Source of the DNA: Halalkalibacter urbisdiaboli | GTDB taxonomy: Bacteria; Bacillota; Bacilli; Bacillales; Bacillaceae_D | Assembly: GCF_002156385.1 (NCBI RefSeq) | Contig: NZ_MVJM01000002.1 | Span: 1,156,824 to 1,220,823 of the forward strand | Direction of reading: 5' to 3' | DNA length: 64,000 nucleotides | Made by a program: the position numbers and the translations under genes | Notes under the pieces: model-generated | Told to the model about the DNA's origin: nothing | What the model saw: the letters and a program-made list of their open reading frames with translations, nothing else | Databases searched by the model: none | Shown here: piece after piece, positions 7,021-14,931 of the stretch | How the letters are laid out: every line of letters starts with the position of its first letter | Position numbering within the stretch: position 1 is the stretch's first letter

Positions 7021-8226
7021 TTAAATGACCCCTTTCTCTCTTAAGCTCGCTAGCTCTTCGTCAGAAACATCAATAAGGCTTTTTAGAATCTCATCGGTAT
7101 GCTCGCCTAGATCCGGAGCACGATGACGAATCTTTCCTGGTGTTTTTGAGAATTTTGGTACAACACCTGGCACCTTTATCTTCCCTAAGCGTGGATGCTC
7201 CACTTCAACGATGTTTTCTCTCGCTTTGTATTGTGGATCATCAAAAATATCTTCAATTGTGTAGATTGGGCTTACTGGAACGCCAAACGAATCTAGCTTT
7301 TTTGTTAACTCTTTTTGGGTATAGCCTTTTATCCATTCTGAAACTATTTCTTGAACAGATGCATCATTTTTTAAACGGACTGCATTCGTATAATATCGTT
7401 CGTCCTCAAGCATATCCTGCCGCTCCATCGCCTCTGCTAGACGGTTAAAGGTCGAGTCCGTACTACATACTAAAACAACAAACTTACCATCCTTCGTTTC
7501 ATACGTACCAGCTGGACTTGAATGCCCTGCTAGACCTGGACTTCTTTCTCTAACTTTTCCGTTTTGGTCATATTCAGCAATTAAAAATTCAAGCATTCTA
7601 AAAATCGATTCGTACAGTCCCATTTCAACAATTTGACCTTCATCAAGATCATTTACGTCCCGATTATACATTGCAGCTACCGTTGCAAATGCCACATATA
7701 CACCTGTTATATAATCTAACAGTGAATAAGATGGACTTACTGGCGGACGATCCGGATATCCTTGAATCGACGTATGGCCACTGAACGCAGTGCACGGCGT
7801 TCCAAACCCAGCCTTTTCACGGTACGGGCCGGTTTGACCGTAGCCAGAAACACGTACCATAACGAGCTTAGGGTTCACCTTTTTTAATTCTTCATAGCCC
7901 AAGCCCCATTTCTCTAATGTCCCGGGTCGGAAATTTTCAATTAACACATCCATTTTCGCAATTAATCTTTTGAAGATTTCCTTCCCTTCCTCCGAGCGGA
8001 TATCTAGGGTAACCGATTTTTTATTTCGAGCAAGACCCGGCCAACGAAGGGGCTCTGTATCCTTCCATGGGCCAACTGTCCGCAATGTATCACCCTTACC
8101 CGGAAGCTCAACCTTTGTAACCTCTGCACCTAAATCAGCAAGTAATGTTGCTCCAAATGGCGCAGCAATCATTGTCGAAATATCTAAAATTTGCACACCT
8201 GTTAATGGTCCATTTATGCCTTTCAT
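7021..8226 (-). CDS. Class III CoA-transferase (CaiB/BaiF family)
   Basis: This is about 401 residues, the family length. It has the N-terminal GVQILDISTMIAAPFGATLLADLGAEV block, AGLARNKKSVTLD, and LLDYITGVYVAFATVAAMYNR near residue 170 with the catalytic aspartate. Such enzymes move CoA between acids such as succinate and the substrate acid. I start at the ATG at 8226 because AGGAGA lies 9 bases before it; an in-frame GTG at 8235 is too close. It sits between the FadR-type regulator and the lyase. The pairing resembles the succinyl-CoA:HMG/glutarate CoA-transferase plus HMG-CoA lyase pair, but the substrate is inferred. Confidence 0.88.
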   Translation of the reverse strand: MKGINGPLTGVQILDISTMIAAPFGATLLADLGAEVTKVELPGKGDTLRTVGPWKDTEPLRWPGLARNKKSVTLDIRSEEGKEIFKRLIAKMDVLIENFRPGTLEKWGLGYEELKKVNPKLVMVRVSGYGQTGPYREKAGFGTPCTAFSGHTSIQGYPDRPPVSPSYSLLDYITGVYVAFATVAAMYNRDVNDLDEGQIVEMGLYESIFRMLEFLIAEYDQNGKVRERSPGLAGHSSPAGTYETKDGKFVVLVCSTDSTFNRLAEAMERQDMLEDERYYTNAVRLKNDASVQEIVSEWIKGYTQKELTKKLDSFGVPVSPIYTIEDIFDDPQYKARENIVEVEHPRLGKIKVPGVVPKFSKTPGKIRHRAPDLGEHTDEILKSLIDVSDEELASLREKGVI

Positions 8227-8239
8227 TTCTCTCACTCTC

Positions 8240-8959
8240 CTATTCTTTTTCTTCAGGAAACTCTCCTAAAACATGTTCTCTTATATGCTGTAAATGAATA
8301 TGGACGGCCGCTACAGCAGCTGCTGCATCTCCTTTTTTAACCGCTTCCAAAATTGCCTTGTGTTCAGCAAGTGATGTTCGATAACGCTGTTCTGAATGAA
8401 GTGTATTTCTTCTTACCTGTCTAATCATATTTAAATTTGATTGCATCATCGATGTGAACACAAAATTTTGCGATGCCTCCGCTAATGCAAGGTGAAAGCT
8501 GCTATCGGCTTCAACTAATTCATCGGGAAATTTCAGTTTCTCTTCCATCTTCATTAAAACGTCTTCCATTTTCTTAATGTTATCTTCCGTCGCCCGTTGG
8601 CTTGCCAGTTCCGCTATTTTCGGCTCAAGTACTTCTCTTGCCTCTAGGAAATAGATAATCGCTGATTTTTCAAGTATCCCGACCGTATTATATTGATAAT
8701 CTAGCTGTAAGCGTTGATTTGCTTGTTGAATATAACGACCGCCACCAGGTTTAGAAACAATCAAACCCTCTGACTCTAATACTCTACATGCCTCGCGTAA
8801 CGACGTTCGACTGCAACCTAACGTTTCAGCTAAAGCACGCTCTGCCGGTAAACGGTCTCCGGGCTGAAGCTTACCTTCATCAATGCGGTTACGAAGTTGT
8901 TGAACAATCTTCTCGTAAATTCGTTCACTCTTTACAGCAGAAAACGTCTGCTCAGACAT
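8240..8959 (-). CDS. GntR regulator, FadR subfamily
   Basis: This 239-residue protein has a winged helix at about residues 13-78 (QPGDRLPAERALAETLGCSR, then SLREACRVLESEGLI) and an all-helical FCD ligand domain at about 95-225 with FLEAREVLEPKIAELA and the metal-binding type HLALAEAS. FadR-type proteins repress catabolic genes until an organic acid or CoA ester binds. It is the first gene of an operon with the CoA-transferase and lyase. Its promoter carries a TTGGACTA-N5-TAGTCCAA palindrome, a good candidate for self-control. Confidence 0.9.
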   Translation of the reverse strand: MSEQTFSAVKSERIYEKIVQQLRNRIDEGKLQPGDRLPAERALAETLGCSRTSLREACRVLESEGLIVSKPGGGRYIQQANQRLQLDYQYNTVGILEKSAIIYFLEAREVLEPKIAELASQRATEDNIKKMEDVLMKMEEKLKFPDELVEADSSFHLALAEASQNFVFTSMMQSNLNMIRQVRRNTLHSEQRYRTSLAEHKAILEAVKKGDAAAAVAAVHIHLQHIREHVLGEFPEEKE

Positions 8960-8982
8960 CGCGCACCCCCTTCAGTACAAAT

Positions 8983-9003
8983 TTGGACTATTGGTTAGTC
9001 CAA
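8983..9003. promoter_or_regulatory. Palindrome just upstream of the fadR-type gene
   Basis: TTGGACTA (8983-8990), five bases, then TAGTCCAA (8996-9003). It lies immediately downstream of the predicted -10, where a repressor would block initiation. TTGG...CCAA ends are usual for FadR-subfamily operators, so self-repression is likely. Confidence 0.6.
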
Positions 9004-9011
9004 TTTCTTTA

Positions 9012-9041
9012 ATTATATTATTAGATCGTTCTAGTAATCAA
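9012..9041 (-). promoter_or_regulatory. Promoter of the regulator / CoA-transferase / lyase operon
   Basis: On the minus strand TTGATT (9041-9036) and TATAAT (9017-9012) are 18 bases apart. The cluster palindrome at 9021-9034 fills the spacer. Confidence 0.65.
9021..9034. promoter_or_regulatory. Cluster operator, copy 1
   Basis: TTAGATCGTTCTAG, a variant of the TTAGATCGATCTAA palindrome that also occurs at 16411-16486 and 22370-22491. It sits between the -35 and -10 of the fadR-type operon. Confidence 0.55.
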
Positions 9042-9082
9042 CCTTAAATTTTAGAAAAGGGTACGTTTTTCCCTCTTTATAA

Positions 9083-9120
9083 ATAAAAAAAGACCACAGT
9101 TAAAACACTGTGGTCTTTGC
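9083..9120 (-). terminator. Terminator after aroD
   Basis: AAAGACCACAGT and ACTGTGGTCTTT form a 12-bp stem, followed on the minus strand by seven T. It separates aroD from the fadR-type operon, so these are independent transcripts. Confidence 0.8.
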
Positions 9121-9129
9121 AAAGCTATT

Positions 9130-9906
9130 CTAGTTCATATATTTTGAAGTGATTTCAATCACCCTTCTTACGTCTTCAACCGGAACTTGACCTGGGGCAG
9201 AGCTTTGTTCGCCAATTCCAAAGGTCATAGCTGAACCGAATACCCAACCAAACAATCGACTAACAGCTCCGAATTTGCCCATCGAAATCGTGACTAACTT
9301 GGCATTGATGCTCTTTTTCACTTCGTTTGTGGCACGAAGAAGCTCTAGGGCGTCATCCATGTTGTTTGGCATAACGGCCACTTTAACGAAATCTGCATCT
9401 AAATGGTCCATTTTCTTGCACATCTCAACAATTTCACTGCATTCAGGTGTTTTCTTAAAATTATGATAGGAAAGAATCATTTGGATATTATAGCGTAATG
9501 AAATTTGCCGTAAGTAATGAATACTGTCTACGTCATTACGTAGCTCGTAGTCAATAATGTCAACTAACCCCCGACAGCAAAGTGCTGCTAATAAACTTAC
9601 TTTCCCTCTTTCTGTTAACTCGATCGATTCCCCACCTTCATGTACAGAACGGATTGTAAAAAGAATTGGGATGTTCGGGACCTTTGACTTCATCGTTTGG
9701 AGGATATGAAAGACTTTGTCACGATCACAAATATCTTCATAAAAATCAGCTCGCCATTCAATAACATCAGGCTTTTTATAGCGAATGTTTGTTAATTCAT
9801 TTAAAATGTCAGTATCATTTTTTCCAACTAACGGTGCACAGATAAGTGGTTGTTGATTTATCTCTTCTGTTCCTATTAAATCAGCTGCTTTTAATGAAGA
9901 TATCAT
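9130..9906 (-). CDS. aroD: Type I 3-dehydroquinate dehydratase
   Basis: This 258-residue protein would convert 3-dehydroquinate to 3-dehydroshikimate through a Schiff base. Lys175 (in DFVKVAVMP) is the Schiff-base lysine and His148 (ILSYHNF) the general base, matching E. coli Lys170/His143. VIEWRADF near 49 and SSAPGQVPVEDVR near the end are also conserved. AGGGGGG precedes the ATG. In this setting, among catabolic genes and far from other aro genes, it may work in quinate or shikimate use rather than aromatic amino acid synthesis. It is transcribed alone, with its own terminator. Confidence 0.92.
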   Translation of the reverse strand: MISSLKAADLIGTEEINQQPLICAPLVGKNDTDILNELTNIRYKKPDVIEWRADFYEDICDRDKVFHILQTMKSKVPNIPILFTIRSVHEGGESIELTERGKVSLLAALCCRGLVDIIDYELRNDVDSIHYLRQISLRYNIQMILSYHNFKKTPECSEIVEMCKKMDHLDADFVKVAVMPNNMDDALELLRATNEVKKSINAKLVTISMGKFGAVSRLFGWVFGSAMTFGIGEQSSAPGQVPVEDVRRVIEITSKYMN

Positions 9907-10084
9907 ATAAATCCCCCCTAGTTTAACCCATTAATTCATCTATTTTAAACGGTGACTAGTTATTTGTAAACGACTTTACCTATTTTCAAAAGGTCACTTT
10001 TGTGCTTTTATGCTTTAAAGTATATTAGATAAAAAATGAGTTGGCAAGATCAAATTAATGACGAAGCTCTCTAGTAAAAAAACA

Positions 10085-10128
10085 GGGTTTGTCTCAAAAG
10101 GTCAATTTTCACCTTTTGAGACAAACCC
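10085..10128. repeat. 18-bp perfect hairpin, dispersed-repeat type
   Basis: GGGTTTGTCTCAAAAGGT (10085-10102) and ACCTTTTGAGACAAACCC (10111-10128) pair perfectly. A related hairpin lies at 36108-36151. It may end the iclR transcript (minus), but it lies 107 bases after that stop. The rest of the 328-base gap 9907-10234 is AT-rich upstream of aroD and otherwise shows nothing I can name. Confidence 0.6.
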
Positions 10129-10234
10129 TCATACAAGTGTAATCGCTACACCTTTTAAAAAGCGCCTTATGCGTAGCGAATGGAGCCATTGGAGCTTCTT
10201 TGCCCTTTTGAAACATCCTCACACTATTTATACA

Positions 10235-10975
10235 TTATTCCTCTCTAAATCCGAACTGCTTTGAAATGTCTAGGCATTGTTCCTTTAAATACGTTTCGTA
10301 TTGGTTCACAAATTCTCGCGTAAATTGTCCGGTTGGACCAGAAATTGAGATGCTTGCAATGACTTTGCCATCTACATCATATATCGGAAATGCAATCGCA
10401 GAATAGCCACTATTACGGACATTTACTTCCCAATAATAACCTTGTTCACGTACCTTTTGAAGTTCTTCATTAATTTCGACTATTTTAACCTCTGGAGGAA
10501 TCACACGAAAAATTTCTTTCTGAAACTCTTCCGTTTGAAAAGCTAAGAGCACCTTACCACTTGCCCCCGTCCACAAAGGCAGACTTTCCCCAATTTCGAT
10601 TAATCCCTCTAGTTTATCAGAGGTTTTGCACTGTTCAATACAAATACGGTAATTTTCACGGAGAAGATACAAATTCACCGTTTGATTTGTTTTGTCTCTA
10701 ATTTTCTCCATGACTGGATAAGCGATATCACGTAAATATAAGGATGAACCAGCAACATGACCAATATAATACACGTTATGTGTTAGTTTATATTTTGAGT
10801 TTCTCTCTAAATATTCAATTATTTCTTTTTCTTCAAGAATCTCAAGTAATGGCCTTATATCAGCTTCAGGTAGATTGATTTTAGATGATATTTCTGCAAT
10901 GGTTTGCTCTTTTTTTCGTTTTGAAAAACTACTCAAAATGTCTAATGTATGTTTGACAGCTTCTAATGCTTCCAA
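10235..10975 (-). CDS. IclR-family regulator
   Basis: About 246 residues. An N-terminal winged helix (ILSSFSKRKKEQTIAEISSK, then INLPEADIRPLLEILEEKEI) is followed by an IclR effector domain with LYLRDIAYPVMEKIRDKTNQ, LPLWTGASGKVLLAF and SISISGPTGQF. I choose the TTG at 10975 because GAAGGAGGC lies 7 bases before it; a longer frame to 11014 lacks a site. IclR proteins sense small acids and control aromatic or carboxylic acid catabolism. It lies next to aroD and the isomerase gene, so it may control either. Confidence 0.88.
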   Translation of the reverse strand: MEALEAVKHTLDILSSFSKRKKEQTIAEISSKINLPEADIRPLLEILEEKEIIEYLERNSKYKLTHNVYYIGHVAGSSLYLRDIAYPVMEKIRDKTNQTVNLYLLRENYRICIEQCKTSDKLEGLIEIGESLPLWTGASGKVLLAFQTEEFQKEIFRVIPPEVKIVEINEELQKVREQGYYWEVNVRNSGYSAIAFPIYDVDGKVIASISISGPTGQFTREFVNQYETYLKEQCLDISKQFGFREE

Positions 10976-11077
10976 AATGTCGCCTCCTTCTACTGAACTT
11001 AGGGCGGATTTCAACCCTATACTAGGGCTATCAATATTTTACCTTTTTTATTCTGTTTAAACAAATCACTTCTCTCG

Positions 11078-11914
11078 TTATCTGCATGGAGATTCATATT
11101 TTCTCGGATGTGCGGCTAAATAGTTTTTTGCAGAAATTAAACATCGTCTAGAAAATTCTTCGTATCCTAAAGCCTTCGCACGTTTATTGTTTGGAAGCTC
11201 GATTGAGTAAGGGATTTCTGGAATTCTATTAATCATACTAGCGACGTCAATTCCACCTTCACCAACATACAAGCGTTCCTCACGAAGGATTCGAGCGACT
11301 TCTTCTTTATTCGTTGGAATATTCTTTGTAGCATCACATAAATGAAAATAGCGAAACCATTCGCGTGGTACAGCATCCAAATCCTCTACTTTGTCTCCTG
11401 AGCGATGGAAATGATGGGCATCAATCATTAAACCCGCATTCTCCTGATTTACAGTTTGGAGTACATCGATAGCCCCCGCTAGATTATAGACACTCGCAAT
11501 CGGCAAAAACTCGAGTTCAATAGTTAAATTATACGGTTTAGCTAATTCACAAAGCTGGTGAAACCGTTCAATCGCTACATTTCGATCATCCGTCCAAATA
11601 CTACTAAGCACATGGCGTGCCCCCAGCTCTGCACCAACTTCTAAGGCTGGTTCGTAGGTTTGCGGATCAACCTCATCTAGAATACGGGCTAATTCAATAT
11701 CTAGCACTTGTAAACCTGTTCGAGAAAGGGCTCTTTTCGTATCACGTAACATTTCCTTTTTTTCTGCTAAAGCATAGTTGGGTTCCCCTGGGAGTCCCAT
11801 ATAAATTGGACGTAGGCTTACAAAATCGTACCCAGTTCGGGCAGCAATATAGGTAAGCTCAGGAGGTGCACAACCTATGGCCGTAAGATGAGCAAGGGAA
11901 AATTGTGGTGTCAT
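11078..11914 (-). CDS. Sugar phosphate isomerase/epimerase-like TIM barrel
   Basis: About 278 residues of the AP-endonuclease-2 / xylose-isomerase-like family. It has GYDFVSLRPIYMGLPGEPNY, ELEFLPIASVYNLAGAIDVL with a metal-binding Glu, MIDAHHFHRSGD with His ligands, and a late YSIELPNN. ATG at 11914 follows GGGGGA by 7 bases; the longer frame starting at 11965 has no site. The family includes IolE-type dehydratases, epimerases and 3-dehydroshikimate dehydratases, so the reaction is open. With AroD close by, action on a dehydroshikimate-like acid is possible. It is probably in one operon with the TPP enzyme and ADH upstream. Confidence 0.75.
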   Translation of the reverse strand: MTPQFSLAHLTAIGCAPPELTYIAARTGYDFVSLRPIYMGLPGEPNYALAEKKEMLRDTKRALSRTGLQVLDIELARILDEVDPQTYEPALEVGAELGARHVLSSIWTDDRNVAIERFHQLCELAKPYNLTIELEFLPIASVYNLAGAIDVLQTVNQENAGLMIDAHHFHRSGDKVEDLDAVPREWFRYFHLCDATKNIPTNKEEVARILREERLYVGEGGIDVASMINRIPEIPYSIELPNNKRAKALGYEEFSRRCLISAKNYLAAHPRKYESPCR

Positions 11915-12031
11915 GCGTGTTCCCCCAATCTTTTTTTCTATGAAACTTGTATAGACAAAAACCATCTTCGACCTAGGCTCAGATGGTTTTGTCTTCGTTC
12001 TACATCAAGACGTTACGTTTATAAAACTTTA

Positions 12032-13792
12032 TTACGTCGTTACATGATGTACCTTTTTATCTGGTGAATAGATGTCCATAATGTTCCAATGCCCAGCAGT
12101 TGGCGTTGGGTTGTTTATCATTGGCACATCAATAACAACAGGCTTATTCATCGCAATTGCCTTTTCAAGCGCAGGCTTAAATTCCTCAGCTGTATTTACT
12201 TTAATGCCCTCAGCACCATACGCTTTGGCAATCAACGCGTAATCAGGTGAATAGTTTTCCCCATCAATTTGGAAAAGGGTTCCGAGTGTTGTTCCAAAAT
12301 GAGCTTTTTGTAAACCAGCAATGGTTCCAAATGCGTAATTATTCATAATCACCCAAATAACAGGGATGTTTTCTTCGACTGCCGTTGCGAGTAACGCTGG
12401 ATTTTGTCCAAAGCCCCCATCACCTACTAAAGAAACAACGATTCTATCAGGGTGCGCGACTTTCGCACCAAGAGCAGCCGGAGCCCCAAAGCCCATCGTC
12501 GCAAAACCACCTGGAGTTAATACAGAACCTGGAGTATAAATCGGGAACTGCTGGCCGACACCATTTTTATTCCAGCCTACATCTGTCGTGATAAAGGCAT
12601 CTCTTGGCATAACTTCACGTACTTCACTTAAAATTCGTTGTGGCTGCATCGGAAATGCATGATCGGTTTCAAACTGCTTATTGCTTTCTTTAAAGTCAGC
12701 ACGAACCTGAGCAATTTCCTGTTCTAGCGCTTCGTTTTTAAACCCTTGCGGATAAAGCTCTTTCGCCACACGGTTGATGACCTTTAATGCTTGCTTTAAA
12801 TCAGCAACAATTCCTATGTCTGCCGGATAATTGCGGCCAATTTCACTAGGGTCAATATCTATTTGCATTAATTTCGTTGCATTTGGAATATCAAATGTGT
12901 ATTCATTCTCCCAAGAGCTACTATCTGCTTCAGCAAAACGAGTTCCTAAGCCTAAAATCCAATCCGCGGTTCTTGTTTTTTCATTAATAAAGGCTGTACC
13001 CCAGAATCCAGTCATGCCAAGTGTTAACGGATGGTCATCTGGTAATACTCCTTTGCCCATTAAGGAGTGGGCTACCGGAATCCCAAGATGGTCCACTAGC
13101 TCTTTTAATTCCTCTGTCGCATCAGCTAGAACGACACCGCCCCCAACGTAAATAACTGGTTTATTTGCAGCTACGAGTGTTTCTACGACTTTCTTTGCTG
13201 TTACATCGTCAATCGACGGCTTCTCAAGCTGCTTCGTATGATGCTTTACACGCTCAAAGGTTGCTTCTTCAACTTCTTTAGAGAAAATATCCATTGGTAC
13301 AGAAACAAGCACAGGACCTGGATTGCCACTTTCAGCAAGCTGGAATGCTTTTTCAAGGATTTCTGCCATATGTTCTGGACGTTCCACTCTCCATGCCCGC
13401 TTTACAAACGGCTTATAAACATCTACTTGAGCCGCATCAGAATGGAGGTTAATTTCTTGGTGAGGATGCTTGCCGTAATAATGGCTTGGAATATCACCAG
13501 CAATGACGACCATCGGAATCGAATCAAGTGCTGCATTTGCGACACCTGTTGCTGCATTTGTTAAACCTGGGCCAACATGGCTTAACACAACGGAGGCTTT
13601 TTTTGTTACGCGTGCATAACCATCTGCTGCTGTTGAAGCAATTTGTTCATGACGAACATTTATAAAACGAATCGAACTTTTTTCTAACTCGGTTAAGACA
13701 GCAATATTCGTGTGACCACAAAGGCCAAATATATGTTCAACACCACGTTCTTCAAGATATTTTACTAATAAGTGAGAAACTAGCTTTTTCAT
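12032..13792 (-). CDS. Thiamine pyrophosphate-dependent enzyme, acetolactate synthase-like
   Basis: This 586-residue protein has the three domains of the acetohydroxyacid synthase / benzoylformate decarboxylase group. Glu49 in FINVRHEQIAS activates TPP, the central domain contains KPVIYVGGGVV, and the TPP/Mg site is GDGGFGQNPALLATAVEENI near 457 with NNYAFGT. No small regulatory subunit is nearby, so it is unlikely to serve branched-chain amino acid synthesis. Decarboxylase, carboligase or C-C hydrolase activity are all possible. AAGGAGGAAGAG precedes the ATG, 2 bases after the ADH stop, so coupled expression is likely. Confidence 0.85.
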   Translation of the reverse strand: MKKLVSHLLVKYLEERGVEHIFGLCGHTNIAVLTELEKSSIRFINVRHEQIASTAADGYARVTKKASVVLSHVGPGLTNAATGVANAALDSIPMVVIAGDIPSHYYGKHPHQEINLHSDAAQVDVYKPFVKRAWRVERPEHMAEILEKAFQLAESGNPGPVLVSVPMDIFSKEVEEATFERVKHHTKQLEKPSIDDVTAKKVVETLVAANKPVIYVGGGVVLADATEELKELVDHLGIPVAHSLMGKGVLPDDHPLTLGMTGFWGTAFINEKTRTADWILGLGTRFAEADSSSWENEYTFDIPNATKLMQIDIDPSEIGRNYPADIGIVADLKQALKVINRVAKELYPQGFKNEALEQEIAQVRADFKESNKQFETDHAFPMQPQRILSEVREVMPRDAFITTDVGWNKNGVGQQFPIYTPGSVLTPGGFATMGFGAPAALGAKVAHPDRIVVSLVGDGGFGQNPALLATAVEENIPVIWVIMNNYAFGTIAGLQKAHFGTTLGTLFQIDGENYSPDYALIAKAYGAEGIKVNTAEEFKPALEKAIAMNKPVVIDVPMINNPTPTAGHWNIMDIYSPDKKVHHVTT

Positions 13793-13794
13793 GA

Positions 13795-14790
13795 TTACTC
13801 TTCCTCCTTAAAATTCAAGATGATTTTTCCGTACTTTCCAGAGACTGCATCTTCATAAGCCGTTGCATAATCTTTAAAAGGAAGAATTTTTGAGATCACT
13901 GGTTCGGCATTAAAGCTGTCTTGAGATAAGAACTCAACACTTTTTTGAAAATCAGCCGGAAAGTTATAAATAATCGAGCCGTATAGAGTGATTTCTTTAC
14001 GAACGATTCGAACAACTGGCAGATTTGCTTCAGGCGCCATCCCGACTAGCACGATGTCACCACCCGGCTTCACAATCTCAATCGCTTGAGCAACCGATGC
14101 AGCAACCCCCGCTGCCTCAATTACAACCTCATACGTATTTTCTGAAACGTCAGCTGGAAGCGCTGTTTTCACACCTTGAAAACTGTTTTCGACCTTCGTT
14201 AATTTATCCTCATTTATGTCTATAGCTGTAATATCAGCCCCTAGGAAATGGGCTAATGAAATGGCTAACATCCCCTCCGTACCAGAGCCAATAATAGCTA
14301 CAGATGTGCCTTTTTTTATCGCTACTTTCTCTAACGCATGAACGATAACGGAAAATGGTTCAATTAACACTGCTTGCTCATCTGATAAGTGGTCTGGTAT
14401 TGGCATAACGAATTTTGATGAAATGACAAATTCCTCAGAAAAACCACCATCTTTATTGACGCCTAATGATTCCTTGTGCACACAAATATTTGTAAGCCCT
14501 TTTTGGCAATATTCACACTCGCTGCAAAACGTATTTGGTCCAATGACGACCCTTGTTCCAACTGGAAGTACTGCCTGTTCGGCTGCTTCAATGATCGTCC
14601 CTACTAGTTCATGACCAGGTCGAACCGGGTAAATTGCATGTGGAATTTTTCCTCTATATACACCAACATCAGAACCACAAATGCCACCGTAAATTAATTT
14701 AATCTTTACTTCATCTGCTGTTAGGGAAGAGACAGAAGGAAATTCTTTAAGCTCTAACTGAGATGGATTGTTTAAATATAAGCTCAACAC
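13795..14790 (-). CDS. Zinc-dependent medium-chain alcohol/polyol dehydrogenase
   Basis: This 331-residue protein has catalytic zinc ligands Cys38 (GGICGSDVGVY) and His60-Glu61 (RPGHELVG), and structural zinc cysteines at 89, 92, 95 and 103. The NAD-binding motif is VAIIGSGTEGMLAI, with the acidic residue in ADITAIDINEDKL favouring NAD. The family covers sorbitol, threonine and similar dehydrogenases. The start is a GTG with a weak GGTGGTG upstream. It is the first gene of the ADH / TPP enzyme / isomerase run. It probably oxidises a hydroxyl of the imported substrate. Confidence 0.87.
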   Translation of the reverse strand: MLSLYLNNPSQLELKEFPSVSSLTADEVKIKLIYGGICGSDVGVYRGKIPHAIYPVRPGHELVGTIIEAAEQAVLPVGTRVVIGPNTFCSECEYCQKGLTNICVHKESLGVNKDGGFSEEFVISSKFVMPIPDHLSDEQAVLIEPFSVIVHALEKVAIKKGTSVAIIGSGTEGMLAISLAHFLGADITAIDINEDKLTKVENSFQGVKTALPADVSENTYEVVIEAAGVAASVAQAIEIVKPGGDIVLVGMAPEANLPVVRIVRKEITLYGSIIYNFPADFQKSVEFLSQDSFNAEPVISKILPFKDYATAYEDAVSGKYGKIILNFKEEE

Positions 14791-14811
14791 TGTTGTTCAC
14801 CACCATACTAA

Positions 14812-14883
14812 GGCCGCTTATCGGCCATTCATTTTTCGAGAACACTTAAAAGAGCGAATGTTATTCTTTTTTAAACGTTCTCA
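14812..14883. other. Two hairpins between ADH and aldehyde dehydrogenase genes
   Basis: GGCCG and CGGCC (14812-14826) form a small stem. GAGAACacTTAAAAGA pairs with TCTTTTTTAAacGTTCTC across 14839-14883. There is no clear T-tract. These could end the aldehyde dehydrogenase transcript or sit in the leader of the ADH operon. Confidence 0.4.
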
Positions 14884-14931
14884 GAATACACTCGCTCGCT
14901 ACTCTCTTAGGAAAGCAACGAGCTTTGTGCA

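Noticed and set aside
11078-13792. IolE/IolD-type inositol pathway
   Set aside because: The TPP enzyme is shorter than IolD and closer to acetolactate synthase types, and no other iol genes are present.
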